Assembly (NCBI GenBank): GCA_017935745.1
Contig: JAGBGX010000012.1
Coordinates: 248,001-312,000 of the forward strand
Source: Treponema sp.
GTDB taxonomy: Bacteria > Spirochaetota > Spirochaetia > Treponematales > Treponemataceae
Direction: 5' to 3'
DNA length: 64,000 bases
Positions 7,646-17,350 of this stretch are shown piece by piece. Every line of letters begins with the position of its first letter. Within the stretch, counting starts at the first letter, position 1. The notes beneath the pieces are model-generated. The model saw only the letters and a program-made list of their open reading frames with translations. It made no database searches and was not told where the DNA came from. Both the position numbers and the translations under genes were made by a program.

Positions 7646-9016
7646 GTGAAAGTTACAAAGGAAATTTCCAGGCTTGAAAATTCAGCAGTACGGCTCACTG
7701 CTACAATCGCAAAAGAAGATGTTGTTTCCGGATACAACAAAAGCATTTCCAAGTATGCAAAAAATGTCCAGATTCCAGGATTCCGCAAAGGGCGTGTCCC
7801 GGTAAAAATTCTTGAGCAGAAATTCGGTCCTTCCCTGCGGCAGGAAGTCCTTGCAGATCTTATCGATGAGTCCCTGAACCAGATTTTTGCAGAGGAAGAG
7901 TCAAAGGAAATCCGTCCGCTTCCGTATGCACAGCCGCGCCTTGACGGAGACAAGCTCCCTGAATTCAGCCTTGAAAGCGACCTGACATTTTCCGTTGTCT
8001 ATGATATTTTTCCGAAAGTCGAGGTAAAGGATTTTTCAAAAATTGAAGTAAAAGAGCCGCAGGTTGAAATCGGTGAAAAGGAGCTGAACGAAGAGCTGAA
8101 GGCAATCCAGGAGCGGAACGCCGTTGTCACCGATAAAAAGGAAGATGATGCGGTGGAAAACGGAGATATCGTTACAATTGACTATGAGGAGCTTGATGAT
8201 TCGGGAGCCGTGGCAGCGGGCAGCCGGCGCGAAGGCTTTGTGTTCACAGTAGGAACCGGCGAGAACATTTACAAAATTGACAGCGAAATCATCGGCATGA
8301 AAAAAAATGAATCAAAGAAAATCACAAAGACGTATGACGAGTCTGATGCAAACAAGGATCTTGCCGGAAAGACAAAGAATATCAGCGTGACGGTGAAGGC
8401 AATCAAAGTCCGCACGCTTCCGGCGCTTGATGATGACCTTGCGCAGGATGTCAGCGAAAAGTACAAAACGCTTGACGATCTGAAAAAGAGCATTTCCAAG
8501 AGCCTTGAGTCTGCAAAAAACAGAAGAATTGCTGAGCTGAAGTCCCAGAGCCTTCTGGAGCAGCTTGTCGAAAAAAATCCGGTGGCGCTTCCCGTCTCTA
8601 TGGTTCAGGCTGAAATGGAAAGCCGCTGGAGAATGATGGCACAGCAGTTCCAGACAACTCCCGAGCAGCTTGAAAAGATGGTGACATCTTCCGGGCAGTC
8701 AAAGGAAACAATGCTCACACAGTGGACAGGCGATGCAGAAAAAATGCTCAGGAGCCGCCTTATTGTAGACGAGCTTATCCGCGAAAAGAACATTGCTGTG
8801 ACTCCAGAGGAAACCGAAGCTGAATTTGAGCGGATTGCGCAGGAGTCAGGCTGTTCCGCAGATGAAGTGAAGGAGCAGTACAAGGAGCCGCGCGCAAAGG
8901 AATACATCATCGATGAAATCAAGGAGTGCAAGCTGTATGAGGAGCTTTACAAGCAGGTGAAAGTTTCCAAGGGTGAGAAAATGGAATTCTCAGACCTCTT
9001 TAAAAACGCCCGCTGA
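7646..9016 (+). CDS. tig: trigger factor (ribosome-associated chaperone, PPIase)
   Basis: 456 residues, a normal length. The GTG start is supported by GAGAGG at 7633-7638. The N-terminal ribosome-binding domain contains the signature PGFRKGRVP (about residues 47-55). A central FKBP-like PPIase domain runs from about 155 to 245 and is followed by the helical C-terminal arms. It binds nascent chains at the ribosome exit. It precedes clpP and clpX, as in many bacteria, but a terminator and a separate promoter lie between. Confidence 0.95.
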   Translation: MKVTKEISRLENSAVRLTATIAKEDVVSGYNKSISKYAKNVQIPGFRKGRVPVKILEQKFGPSLRQEVLADLIDESLNQIFAEEESKEIRPLPYAQPRLDGDKLPEFSLESDLTFSVVYDIFPKVEVKDFSKIEVKEPQVEIGEKELNEELKAIQERNAVVTDKKEDDAVENGDIVTIDYEELDDSGAVAAGSRREGFVFTVGTGENIYKIDSEIIGMKKNESKKITKTYDESDANKDLAGKTKNISVTVKAIKVRTLPALDDDLAQDVSEKYKTLDDLKKSISKSLESAKNRRIAELKSQSLLEQLVEKNPVALPVSMVQAEMESRWRMMAQQFQTTPEQLEKMVTSSGQSKETMLTQWTGDAEKMLRSRLIVDELIREKNIAVTPEETEAEFERIAQESGCSADEVKEQYKEPRAKEYIIDEIKECKLYEELYKQVKVSKGEKMEFSDLFKNAR

Positions 9017-9087
9017 AATACGCATAATCCGGCCTGCGGCAGACCGTTCTTCCGCGGGCACTGAAGCAGGCAGAACGTATTTTGGAA

Positions 9088-9117
9088 AACGGAGTGTTGC
9101 ACATTCCGTTTTTTTTG
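9088..9117 (+). terminator. intrinsic terminator after tig
   Basis: A 9-bp stem (AACGGAGTG 9088-9096 with CATTCCGTT 9102-9110, one G-T pair), a 5-nt loop and eight T. Its 3' half is also the -35/spacer region of the clpP promoter. Confidence 0.85.
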
Positions 9118-9125
9118 TTTACATT
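9097..9125 (+). promoter_or_regulatory. clpP promoter nested in the tig terminator
   Basis: TTGCAC at 9097-9102 and TACATT at 9120-9125, 17 bp apart. The -35 box occupies the loop and 3' arm start of the terminator hairpin. The leader then carries AGAGGA before the ATG at 9148. Confidence 0.5.
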
Positions 9126-9147
9126 GTAGCTAGAGGAAAAACGGCAG

Positions 9148-9756
9148 ATGAATGCATATATGAACACGCTTGTTCCGACTGTAATTGAACGGAGCGGCAA
9201 CGGAGAGCGCGCCTATGACTTGTACTCAAGGCTTTTAAAGGACAGGATTATATTTGTTGACGGAGAAATCAGGGATGAGACAGCTGATCTGATTGTCGCC
9301 CAGATTCTCTATCTGGAAAGCGAGAATCCGGAGAAAGACATAAGCATATATATAAACAGTCCCGGAGGTTCTGTCACAGCCGGGCTTGCCATATATGACA
9401 CCATGCAGTATGTCCGCTGCGATATCCAGACAATCTGCATGGGACAGGCTGCCAGCATGGGAGCAATCATCCTTGCAGGCGGAACAGCCGGAAAGCGGTA
9501 TGCGCTTCCTTCAAGCCGGGTCATGATTCATCAGCCGTGGGGCGGAACTCAGGGACAGGAAAGCGACATCGCCATTCAGGCAAAGGAAATCGGACGTCTG
9601 AAAAAGCTCAGCATCCAGTACCTTTCACAGCAGACTGGAAAAACAGAAGCAGAAATTGCATCTGACATGGAGCGCGATTTTTATATGACAGCGGAAGAAG
9701 CAAAAGAGTATGGAATTATTGACCATATCATGAACAGCGTAAAAAAAAGGAGCTAA
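9148..9756 (+). CDS. clpP: ATP-dependent Clp protease, proteolytic subunit
   Basis: 202 residues. The catalytic serine lies in GQAASMGA (about residue 103) and the histidine in MIHQPWGG (about 128). The oxyanion segment SPGGSVTAG is present. It forms the double-heptameric chamber fed by ClpX, encoded 2 bp downstream. I use ATG 9148; an in-frame ATG at 9160 is possible. Confidence 0.97.
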   Translation: MNAYMNTLVPTVIERSGNGERAYDLYSRLLKDRIIFVDGEIRDETADLIVAQILYLESENPEKDISIYINSPGGSVTAGLAIYDTMQYVRCDIQTICMGQAASMGAIILAGGTAGKRYALPSSRVMIHQPWGGTQGQESDIAIQAKEIGRLKKLSIQYLSQQTGKTEAEIASDMERDFYMTAEEAKEYGIIDHIMNSVKKRS

Positions 9757-9758
9757 CA

Positions 9759-11021
9759 ATGGCAAGAATAGGAAGAGGCACTGTTCCTTCATGCGCATTC
9801 TGCGGCCGGCCTGCTGATGAAAACAGGCGCGTTGTCCGTTCCCCGGACGACATGATCTGCATCTGCGAGCACTGCATTGCCACTTGTCAGACAATTCTCA
9901 ATGACGAAGCCCACAGCATGGCTCCCATCGACATGAGCACAATTCCCTCTCCAAAGGAATTCAAGTCATACCTCGACCAGTATGTGATCGGGCAGGACTA
10001 TGCAAAAAAAGTGCTTTCAGTGGCAGTGTACAATCACTACAAGCAGCTTTCCATAACAAAGGAGCAGCAGATTGCCGCCGATGTAAAAATCGAAAAGTCG
10101 AACATACTGCTGCTCGGGCCGACCGGCTCAGGAAAAACGCTTCTGGCACGGACACTTGCCCAGAAACTGAATGTTCCGTTTGCAATTGCGGATGCCACTA
10201 CCCTTACGGAAGCAGGCTATGTGGGCGAAGATGTGGAAAATGTCCTTCTGAAGCTTATCAATGCAGCTGACGGAAACATAGCCGCAGCAGAAAGAGGAAT
10301 CATTTTCATTGATGAAATAGACAAAATCGGGCGGAAAAGTGAAAACACATCCATTACGCGCGATGTCTCGGGGGAAGGCGTTCAGCAGGCGCTGCTGAAA
10401 ATTCTTGAGGGAACGCATGCTTCAGTTCCTCCCCAGGGCGGCAGAAAGCATCCGAACCAGGAAATGCTCGACATCGACACAACAAACATCCTGTTTATCT
10501 GCGGCGGAGCGTTTGTGGGACTTGACAAGATAATCGAGCAGCGTCTTTCAACTGCTTCAATCGGATTTGGAGCGGAAGGAACACACAGAACAAACGAAGA
10601 GCGGATGGAACTGCTGAACCAGGTGACGAGCGATGACCTTGTGAAATTCGGCCTTATCCCGGAGCTTATCGGGCGGCTTCCGATGACCTGCGCGCTCAAG
10701 GAACTGAACAAGGACGACCTGAAGCGGATTCTGACAGAGCCGAAAAATTCCATTACAAAGCAGTTTGAAGCAAGCTTTGCCATTGATGATGTGGAGCTTT
10801 CGTTTGATGAGGAAGCGATTGACCAGATAGCAGAGATTGCCATCAAGAGCAAGACTGGCGCGCGCGGACTCAGGGCGATCGTGGAGCATATTCTGCTTGA
10901 CCTGATGTTTGAAGTTCCCAGTGTAAAAGGCAAGAAGCGGCTTGTCATCACAAAGGATATTGTCGATCAAAAAGAAATTCCGGCAGCAGAAACGCTGCTC
11001 ATTGACCAGAAGTCCGCATAA
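9759..11021 (+). CDS. clpX: Clp protease ATPase subunit (unfoldase)
   Basis: 420 residues, full length. The N-terminal zinc-binding domain has CAFCGRP and CEHCIATC. Walker A is GPTGSGKT (about residue 121), the pore loop is GYVGED, Walker B is IIFIDEIDK and sensor 2 is GARGLR. It recognises tagged substrates such as the ALAA-ending tmRNA tag and threads them into ClpP. It is separated from clpP by two bases and shares its transcript. Confidence 0.97.
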   Translation: MARIGRGTVPSCAFCGRPADENRRVVRSPDDMICICEHCIATCQTILNDEAHSMAPIDMSTIPSPKEFKSYLDQYVIGQDYAKKVLSVAVYNHYKQLSITKEQQIAADVKIEKSNILLLGPTGSGKTLLARTLAQKLNVPFAIADATTLTEAGYVGEDVENVLLKLINAADGNIAAAERGIIFIDEIDKIGRKSENTSITRDVSGEGVQQALLKILEGTHASVPPQGGRKHPNQEMLDIDTTNILFICGGAFVGLDKIIEQRLSTASIGFGAEGTHRTNEERMELLNQVTSDDLVKFGLIPELIGRLPMTCALKELNKDDLKRILTEPKNSITKQFEASFAIDDVELSFDEEAIDQIAEIAIKSKTGARGLRAIVEHILLDLMFEVPSVKGKKRLVITKDIVDQKEIPAAETLLIDQKSA

Positions 11022-11061
11022 AACCGCCCGCCCGGCGGCAGAACAGGCTTCACTCCGCGCA

Positions 11062-11136
11062 TCAAGGGCGCACCGCTTGCAGAACAGCGCGCCCTCCCCC
11101 GGTGATGATGACCGTCTTTCCTTTGAACAAGTCCAT
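11062..11136 (-). pseudogene. N-terminal fragment of a short-chain dehydrogenase/reductase
   Basis: A perfect ribosome site (GGAGGA, 4 nt from the ATG at 11136) starts a 24-residue frame, MDLFKGKTVIITGGGRAVL..., that stops at TGA. The first 15 residues have the first beta strand and Gly-rich turn (TVIITGGG) of NAD(P)-dependent short-chain dehydrogenases. The rest of the enzyme is missing. It lies at the 3' border of the glycan locus. The remaining bases of 11022-11225 show no other gene; a GC-rich inverted repeat follows clpX at about 11024-11039. Confidence 0.55.
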
Positions 11137-11225
11137 GGTTTCCTCCTGAAGGACAGCAGCGCGCCGCCCCTCAGCACACCGTAGCACCAATCGCCGCCAA
11201 ATGCAAGAAGCCGGGGAAGAGAATC

Positions 11226-11969
11226 TTACACCGTGTCCGGGAAGCGGTGGGAGTTGTAGCGCGCGCAGAATTCGTCTGATGCAGCCTGCTTTTCAAAAGC
11301 GGAAACGGAATTCCAGCTGTTCAGAATCCGGGCAAATGCAGATGCAGAATCAGCCTTGTGGAACAGACTGCGGACGGCGTTGTCCTCGATTCCTTCAAAG
11401 GCGACATCTGTTCCGATGACGCCCGTGCCGGATGTAAGCGCGTCAATCACCTTGACTTTCACGCCCGCGCCCTTGAACAGCGGCGCAACAAGCGCCTGGC
11501 ACCGTGCGATTTCCGAAATCGGCTCATCCACAAATCCGAGACACTCAATTGCGGAAAATGCCGAAAGCTTCTTCTTCAACCGTCCGTCCATTCCTCCGCC
11601 GATGACAACGAACTTGATGCCGGATGAAACCAGCGGAAGCACCTTCTTCAAAAACCAGACGAGTCCTTCTGCATTTTCAGCCCTGTTCCACGCGCCGTAG
11701 AAGCAGAATGTGTTCTCACGCACCGTTACGTTTGCCGAATCGTAATCAAACCGTTCATTTTTCAGGTAAAAATGCACCGCGGAAGAATCAAGACCGTATT
11801 CCGTTTTGATGACACCGCAGTCCTTTCTGCTGAATGCAAAAATGCTTGAGGCGGAAGCAAGCGCCGCTTTTTCCGTCCTCTTTATCCACGGAAGCAGAGC
11901 CCTCCCCTTTCTGCTGAATTTCTGCGCGATGACGTCGTGGCACATAAGGACTTTGTTCGGGTGGCTCAC
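11226..11969 (-). pseudogene. 5'-truncated GT4-type glycosyltransferase
   Basis: The frame gives 247 residues from a GTG at 11969 that has no ribosome site. The sequence begins inside the N-terminal Rossmann domain (HPNKVLMCHDVI) and continues into a normal GT-B C-terminal domain (FYGAWNRAENAEGL, KFVVIGGG, CLGFVDE, PLFKGAGVKVKVIDAL). About 120 residues of the acceptor-binding half are absent. The fragment is joined directly to the TAG of the upstream GT2 gene, with codons before the GTG (YSLF) that still resemble GT sequence. It is probably a recombination remnant and unlikely to be active as a full enzyme. Confidence 0.7.
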
Positions 11970-11981
11970 GAAAAGCGAATA

Positions 11982-12956
11982 CTAATTTTTAGAGAACGTC
12001 AGGTACAGTTTTCTGCACAACTGTATATCCGTACAGAACAAAAATGATACAAGATGCATTTTCAGAGACCGTTCAGTCAGTAAATAAATCCTCTTGATTT
12101 TTTTATATTCTCTTACTAGTTCCATAATTTTTTCTTCAGGCAGATCTGTTCCGAAACGGACATACAGTGCCAGAAGGGAAAAATAGGACATTGCGATTTT
12201 TCGTCTGCATAACCGGGCAACCTTTTTATCACTTTCTGCAAGACTGAGCATTTCCTTGGAAGCATCGAGCAGTGCCAAATGCCTTGCAGAAAGCTTGTGT
12301 TTTGTTATTGACTGACTCCGCTGAAAATATGCATACACGACTTTTGTGCTTTTTACATAACGAGCACATTTTTTCAGAATTTTAAAGTTTGTTATGTTGT
12401 CTTCATAAATTTTTCCGGCAGGAAATTGCATATTATCAAAAACATTTCGCTTATAAAGTTTTATCCAGACAGGAAAATCATTCTTCCTATGAATTGCATC
12501 CTGCTTCATATAAAACTGAAGAATGTTTGAAGAGCCATTTAAAACTTTTTCATTTCTCAAAGAATTGAATTGTGCACTGTTTCCGCATACAACAACATAG
12601 TCGGCGGAAACAACGTCCGCACCATACTTTCGTATCAATGAATACAGATAGCCAAGATAATCAGGCGAAACCCAATCATCGCTATCTATAAATGAAATAT
12701 AGCTTCCTGCTGCATTATCAAGTCCGACATTTCGAGCATCGCTTAGACCTCCGTTAGTTTTGTGGATTACCTTTATCCGGATGTCCATTGCTGCATATTC
12801 ATCGCAAACCGTACCGCTTCTATCAGTTGAGCCGTCGTCAACCAAAATCACTTCAAAGTCTGTAAGCGTTTGATTTAAAATAGAATCAACACAACGTGCA
12901 AGATAGTTTTCAACATTGTAAACCGGGACAATTACTGAAATTAAAGGTACTGCCAC
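11982..12956 (-). CDS. GT2 family glycosyltransferase
   Basis: 324 residues with a GT-A fold. The N-terminal motif is ISVIVPVYNVENYL, the nucleotide-binding segment is ILVDDGSTD, and the DxD-type motif is SFIDSDDWV (about residue 92). It transfers a sugar from a nucleotide donor to a lipid-linked glycan in the cytoplasm. The GTG start directly follows the TAA of the polymerase gene. The acceptor and sugar are unknown. Confidence 0.88.
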   Translation of the reverse strand: MAVPLISVIVPVYNVENYLARCVDSILNQTLTDFEVILVDDGSTDRSGTVCDEYAAMDIRIKVIHKTNGGLSDARNVGLDNAAGSYISFIDSDDWVSPDYLGYLYSLIRKYGADVVSADYVVVCGNSAQFNSLRNEKVLNGSSNILQFYMKQDAIHRKNDFPVWIKLYKRNVFDNMQFPAGKIYEDNITNFKILKKCARYVKSTKVVYAYFQRSQSITKHKLSARHLALLDASKEMLSLAESDKKVARLCRRKIAMSYFSLLALYVRFGTDLPEEKIMELVREYKKIKRIYLLTERSLKMHLVSFLFCTDIQLCRKLYLTFSKN

Positions 12957-14237
12957 TTAACACACTCCATACTTAACATCAAACTTTGATGCCGTTCTTT
13001 TCTCATACATCAGATACAAATAAAACGGAATGTACACTTTTAAAAATGAAAAGGTTATATCACCTTTCAGTTCAAAAAGAAGGAATTGGACGGACATCAA
13101 AAAAATAATAAACCCGCTTCCCTTTTTTCCGCAACTTTTTAAAGCTTGATACAGAATGAAAAGAAAAAACAGCACAAGGGAATACAGAAGCCCGGTATAA
13201 AAGATGCCGCCGTACAAAATGTTCCGCATGAATCCGACATCAGTCCTTCCGTAGTATCCAGATCCGTCCAGACCAAGCCAATATCCATCGCCAAACACAA
13301 GCGTTTTTTCCGAAGGAGAGAAATTCTCATACATTCTTCCAAGCTGGTTTGTGCTGGCAGATTCAAACGTTCCCTTTTCAACAAAGTTAAAGACGGGTTC
13401 AAGCAGCCAGTCGATAAACGGCTGAATATCAGGAAATGCAAAATACAGCATCGTTCCGACTGCAATTATAACAGCAACCACCAGAATATAAAAACAAAAT
13501 AACTTCGGACGGTGATGAAGCATCTGGTACACAGAAAAGATTCCGCATACAAAGAGAGAAACAACAAATCCAATCCTTCCATAAAAAAAGCTCCCGACTA
13601 TAAAAAGGCAGGAAAAAATTTTGCACTGCTTCAGTGTAATTCTTCCGTTCAAAAACAAATAGCACATAAGCACAGCGGCACAGGAAACCAGAAACGCACA
13701 GCCAAATCCGCTGAATCCGGCAAAGCCGAAGCGCGTAACATATTCAACAAAGCTTGAGAAATCTGTTTCACCAAAATCAACTATAATACTTTGCCAAAAC
13801 TGCTTTAACGGCGGCACACAGATAAATGCAACGGTTCCCAGAACATAAAACGCGACAGATTTCAAGAATATGATTGGAAAGTCTTCCCGCACATAATCAC
13901 AGTGATTTGCATAGCTCCATATACAGAACACAGAAACCGAGGCGAACATTCCTATGAGCAGACGCAGAAAATAAAAAAGGTATTGAAAATCGAGGGCAGA
14001 GCTTGCAATCATTGCGCTAAAAATGCTTATAAAATAAAGCAAGAACAAGCGTGAGAATGAGCCGAAATTCTGCTCGTATTTAAATCCCCGGTAAATGCAG
14101 AACGCCACGGGAACCAGTGCGGCAGCATAATAAAACGCCTTGTGAAGCGGTGTTATGACAGCGAAATAAAACGGATTGTTTATATATGTGTAAAGCAGGA
14201 CAAGCAGTGCTGATGCACACTTTCTATTTAGAATCAC
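12957..14237 (-). CDS. O-antigen polymerase-like membrane protein (Wzy-type)
   Basis: About ten hydrophobic segments and one large loop (about residues 260-330, FNFVEKGTFESASTNQLGR and FGDGYWLGLDGSGYYGR), the usual architecture of Wzy polymerases. I place the start at GTG 14237, 6 nt after GAGG and overlapping the upstream stop by 14 bp. A longer frame to 14375 would lie inside the GT4 gene. Product 426 residues. Wzy proteins show little sequence conservation, so the call rests on topology, the loop and the neighbours. Confidence 0.72.
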   Translation of the reverse strand: MILNRKCASALLVLLYTYINNPFYFAVITPLHKAFYYAAALVPVAFCIYRGFKYEQNFGSFSRLFLLYFISIFSAMIASSALDFQYLFYFLRLLIGMFASVSVFCIWSYANHCDYVREDFPIIFLKSVAFYVLGTVAFICVPPLKQFWQSIIVDFGETDFSSFVEYVTRFGFAGFSGFGCAFLVSCAAVLMCYLFLNGRITLKQCKIFSCLFIVGSFFYGRIGFVVSLFVCGIFSVYQMLHHRPKLFCFYILVVAVIIAVGTMLYFAFPDIQPFIDWLLEPVFNFVEKGTFESASTNQLGRMYENFSPSEKTLVFGDGYWLGLDGSGYYGRTDVGFMRNILYGGIFYTGLLYSLVLFFLFILYQALKSCGKKGSGFIIFLMSVQFLLFELKGDITFSFLKVYIPFYLYLMYEKRTASKFDVKYGVC

Positions 14238-15300
14238 AGCCGGCCTCGTATTCCAAAAAGAAATCACAGAGATTTCTTTCAATTTTTTTCTGATAAAACT
14301 GCTGCACAAAAACAGAAGCATTTTCCACCAACGACTTTCTGTACATTTCATCCGCAAGGATTTTTTCGACAGCATTTGCCATTTCGTCTGCGTTGCCGAT
14401 TTTTACGAGTACGGCACATTTTCCGCCATCAGAAATTTCTTTTGAGCCTGTCCTGTAATCGGTAACGAGAACGGGACACCGAAGGCTCATGGCTTCAATC
14501 GCAGAAACTCCAAGACCTTCTGTCTTAGAGCTTAAAATGCTTACAGAGGCGTTTTTCATCCAACGGTACGGATTTTTATCAAAACCGGGAAGCAGAATAC
14601 TGTTTCTCAAGTCGGCAGGAACAGTTTGATTTATATAGTCAACGACTTTTTGTCTGTCAGGTCCGTCGCCTAAAAACACAAGTCTATAGCGATTCTGAAA
14701 ATCTTTTGAAAGATGGCAATACGAATCAATGACCGTAAAAAAATCCTTTGACTTGAAATCAATCCGTGCAACCATGAGAATGTAATTGAAGTCAATACTC
14801 TCCAATGGAATTGCCGAAAGAATTTGTGCTTTCTCAAAGTCAACGGAATTGTATATTACATCTATTCTATTTTTGAATTTGAAATTGTCTTGAAGGATTT
14901 CTTTCTGCTCCTTGCAGACGCAAACAATTCTTTGTGATTTTTTTAGCAAATGAAAATTTATCAATGCTGTCCGAGCTGTTTTCATTGTAAACGGATTTCC
15001 ATGAATCCAAGAAATATACTTTCTATGAATTTGACAGGCAACAAGAGAGGTATTCCAAGATCCAGAGAAATTTATTACAACCTTATTTTTTGTTTTTGCG
15101 AGTTTTTTCAGTTCTTTTTTTGACTTGACTATATTTACATAAGGAGAAACAGAATATTTCTTTTCATCAAAGCCACCAATCACATAAAGAAAAATTTCGG
15201 AATCTGAAAATCTTTTGTTTATGACATTTGCGATATTTTCAAAAACTCTTTCAGTTCCGCCGCCCATCCAAATATTGATGATAAAAAAATATGACCTCAT
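14224..15300 (-). CDS. GT4 family glycosyltransferase
   Basis: 358 residues, GT-B fold. The N-terminus has the INIWMGGGTERV glycine loop. The C-terminal domain carries LLPGFDKNPYRWM and SKTEGLGVSAIEAMSLRCP, with the EX7E-type donor-site glutamates. GAGGATCGAA precedes the ATG. Full length, unlike the truncated GT4 gene at 11226. Part of the leftward glycan operon. Confidence 0.9.
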   Translation of the reverse strand: MRSYFFIINIWMGGGTERVFENIANVINKRFSDSEIFLYVIGGFDEKKYSVSPYVNIVKSKKELKKLAKTKNKVVINFSGSWNTSLVACQIHRKYISWIHGNPFTMKTARTALINFHLLKKSQRIVCVCKEQKEILQDNFKFKNRIDVIYNSVDFEKAQILSAIPLESIDFNYILMVARIDFKSKDFFTVIDSYCHLSKDFQNRYRLVFLGDGPDRQKVVDYINQTVPADLRNSILLPGFDKNPYRWMKNASVSILSSKTEGLGVSAIEAMSLRCPVLVTDYRTGSKEISDGGKCAVLVKIGNADEMANAVEKILADEMYRKSLVENASVFVQQFYQKKIERNLCDFFLEYEAGCDSK

Positions 15301-15311
15301 TTCGATCCTCT

Positions 15312-16271
15312 TTATATAACTTTTCCAACAACAGTCCTAAAGCAAGCATATAAGCCGCACGGACTTGCAGCAAAACTTGCAAACGCCGCCTTTGAATAAT
15401 TCCTGTAAATATGCAGCAGCAGTTTTTGAATCGCCGCAAATGAATATGCTGTTTTTGCTCTTGAAAGTTTTCTGAACAGATTCCTTGCATAATCGAGTTC
15501 GGCAGCGTTCTTTCCTCCTTCATGTAGAAAGAAACAGTTTTTATGGAAGCAGACAAATGCTTCCAGTACAATGCTGTACTTGTCAAAAATGCGGGCGGAA
15601 GATTCATTCTGTTCTTTTCGATGTTCTTCCGATGATTGGTTTTTGAAAATCCGATATTTTAAAAGTTTTTCCTTTATATTCGCACCCTTTGCGTTTTCAG
15701 CAAAAACAAGTCTTGCCCAAAGCTCATAATCTTCTGCATACAAAAATTTCTCGTCATACAGATTCTGCTTATAGATTTCCGAGCGGAGCATAACTGTAGG
15801 ATGGTAGAAAGTCGAATAAAACTGCAAGAAAAATTTGTTTTCTTCAAATGATTCCGGCAGGCAGCTTCTTCCGATTCTCCGCCCGTTCTCGTCAATGTGC
15901 CATGCATTCGTTCCACACAGGGCATAATCGGGATTGCTTTCCAAGAACGCGACCTGCTTTTCTATCCTCTTCGGAAGCGAAATGTCATCGGCATCCATAC
16001 GGGCGATGTACTTCCCGCTCGCGGCGGCAACAAGACTGTTCAGAGTCCCTACGATTTTGAGGTTCGCTTCATTTCTGTAAAGCGTTATGCGGGAATCTTC
16101 CGACGCAAGCCTTTGCAGGATTTCAAAACTGCCGTCCGTTGAGCAGTCGTCCGTTACCAGAATCTCAAGGTTTGTATATGTCTGGTTCATAATCGAGCGA
16201 ACGGCAGATTCAACAAACCGCTCAGCGTTGTACACGGGAATTATCACGGAAACGAGGGGTGAGTTATTCAT
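15312..16271 (-). CDS. GT2 family glycosyltransferase
   Basis: 319 residues. VSVIIPVYNAERFV and LVTDDCSTDGS form the donor-binding part, and ARMDADDISLP contains the DxD motif (about residue 93). The C-terminal 100 residues are helical. It overlaps the pyruvyltransferase stop by four bases (ATGA, 16268-16271), so it is coupled to it. Confidence 0.9.
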   Translation of the reverse strand: MNNSPLVSVIIPVYNAERFVESAVRSIMNQTYTNLEILVTDDCSTDGSFEILQRLASEDSRITLYRNEANLKIVGTLNSLVAAASGKYIARMDADDISLPKRIEKQVAFLESNPDYALCGTNAWHIDENGRRIGRSCLPESFEENKFFLQFYSTFYHPTVMLRSEIYKQNLYDEKFLYAEDYELWARLVFAENAKGANIKEKLLKYRIFKNQSSEEHRKEQNESSARIFDKYSIVLEAFVCFHKNCFFLHEGGKNAAELDYARNLFRKLSRAKTAYSFAAIQKLLLHIYRNYSKAAFASFAASPCGLYACFRTVVGKVI

Positions 16272-17350
16272 TTACACCCCTGTGCATTGGATATACTTTC
16301 TGCCAGTAAATCAAAATACGGTTTAAAATCTTCTCCCGGATCTAAATGGCTTATGTTTTCTATTTTATCAACTGAAGTTACCGCGGAGTCATATCCGTCT
16401 GCAAAAAACATATAGTTTGATTTCTTATACCAATAAAATGCGCCGGACACTTTGCCGTAGTTATTGTCAAATGCAATGCATGGAGTTTTTGTTATGTAAC
16501 TAAACACAGTACCGTGAAAGCGGTCTGTAACAACAAATTCAAATTCCTTGAAATAGGAAAGCGTCTTTTCAATAACGGATTCTTTGTCAGAAATATTTTT
16601 TCCGGAATAATCGTCCGTATCAAAGCATTCTGCTGCATATCCGTTGTCCGAAAGATACTGTCTGAGCTGTTCTATATCTGTGCCGTTCATATTTTTTTCA
16701 AAATCATGCCGAATACAGAAAAGCACCCGCTTGTTTTTTTTCAGAAGCCCACCGGGCATCAACGGAGCTGACAACACCATATCAGGCAAAAGCACGGATT
16801 TCACCCCAAGAACAGACTGACAGAATTCAAAACTTGCTGCATCTCTGGCGCATACAACAAGATTATTATGAGAACGATATGAGGAAACAGATTTTTTCAA
16901 GAAATACTTTTGCTTTGCCTCAAAAAATATACTCTGCGGTAAAGAAATTATAGGATTGCCGGAAAAAGATTTTATTATATTCTGTCGAAGCAGTTCTTCT
17001 GTCCTGTAAAGACTCCCCAGATTTCCGCCGCCCTGAAGAATGATTACATCATCTGATGAGACAATTTTCTTTACCGAACGGATATTTGCGCACTGCTTTG
17101 ATACCAAAACGCATTTCAATGGAAGAGAATAAGCCTTAAAAAAATTCAGCGTCCGCACATAAATCGCAGCATCACCGATGTTGGAATAATCCGGCGCAAG
17201 CATAAGCACAATGCCGGAATCAGCAAGAATCTCCGCCTTCTCATTCCACCGCGTATTGCGAAATCGAAAATGGAGCAGATAGCAATATCTGTCATACAGA
17301 TACGAAACAAGAGGAATCTTTTTTATGAGTCTGACAAAATGCTTCTTCAT
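16268..17350 (-). CDS. polysaccharide pyruvyl transferase family protein
   Basis: 360 residues. LAPDYSNIGDAAI near the N-terminus, the SDDVIILQGGGNLGSLY segment and VVTDRFHGTVFSYI in the C-terminal half are hallmarks of the WcaK/CsaB family. The enzymes add pyruvate ketals from phosphoenolpyruvate to sugars, giving the glycan a negative charge. ATGA overlaps join it to the radical SAM gene upstream (17347-17350) and to the GT2 gene downstream. Confidence 0.88.
   Translation of the reverse strand: MKKHFVRLIKKIPLVSYLYDRYCYLLHFRFRNTRWNEKAEILADSGIVLMLAPDYSNIGDAAIYVRTLNFFKAYSLPLKCVLVSKQCANIRSVKKIVSSDDVIILQGGGNLGSLYRTEELLRQNIIKSFSGNPIISLPQSIFFEAKQKYFLKKSVSSYRSHNNLVVCARDAASFEFCQSVLGVKSVLLPDMVLSAPLMPGGLLKKNKRVLFCIRHDFEKNMNGTDIEQLRQYLSDNGYAAECFDTDDYSGKNISDKESVIEKTLSYFKEFEFVVTDRFHGTVFSYITKTPCIAFDNNYGKVSGAFYWYKKSNYMFFADGYDSAVTSVDKIENISHLDPGEDFKPYFDLLAESISNAQGCK

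Noticed and set aside
10557-11177. 206-codon minus-strand frame over the end of clpX
   Set aside because: It is antisense to ClpX, and only its far end overlaps the real SDR fragment, which uses another frame.
12957-14375. polymerase start at 14375
   Set aside because: It would lie about 150 bp inside the GT4 gene; GTG 14237 has GAGG upstream and a short overlap.
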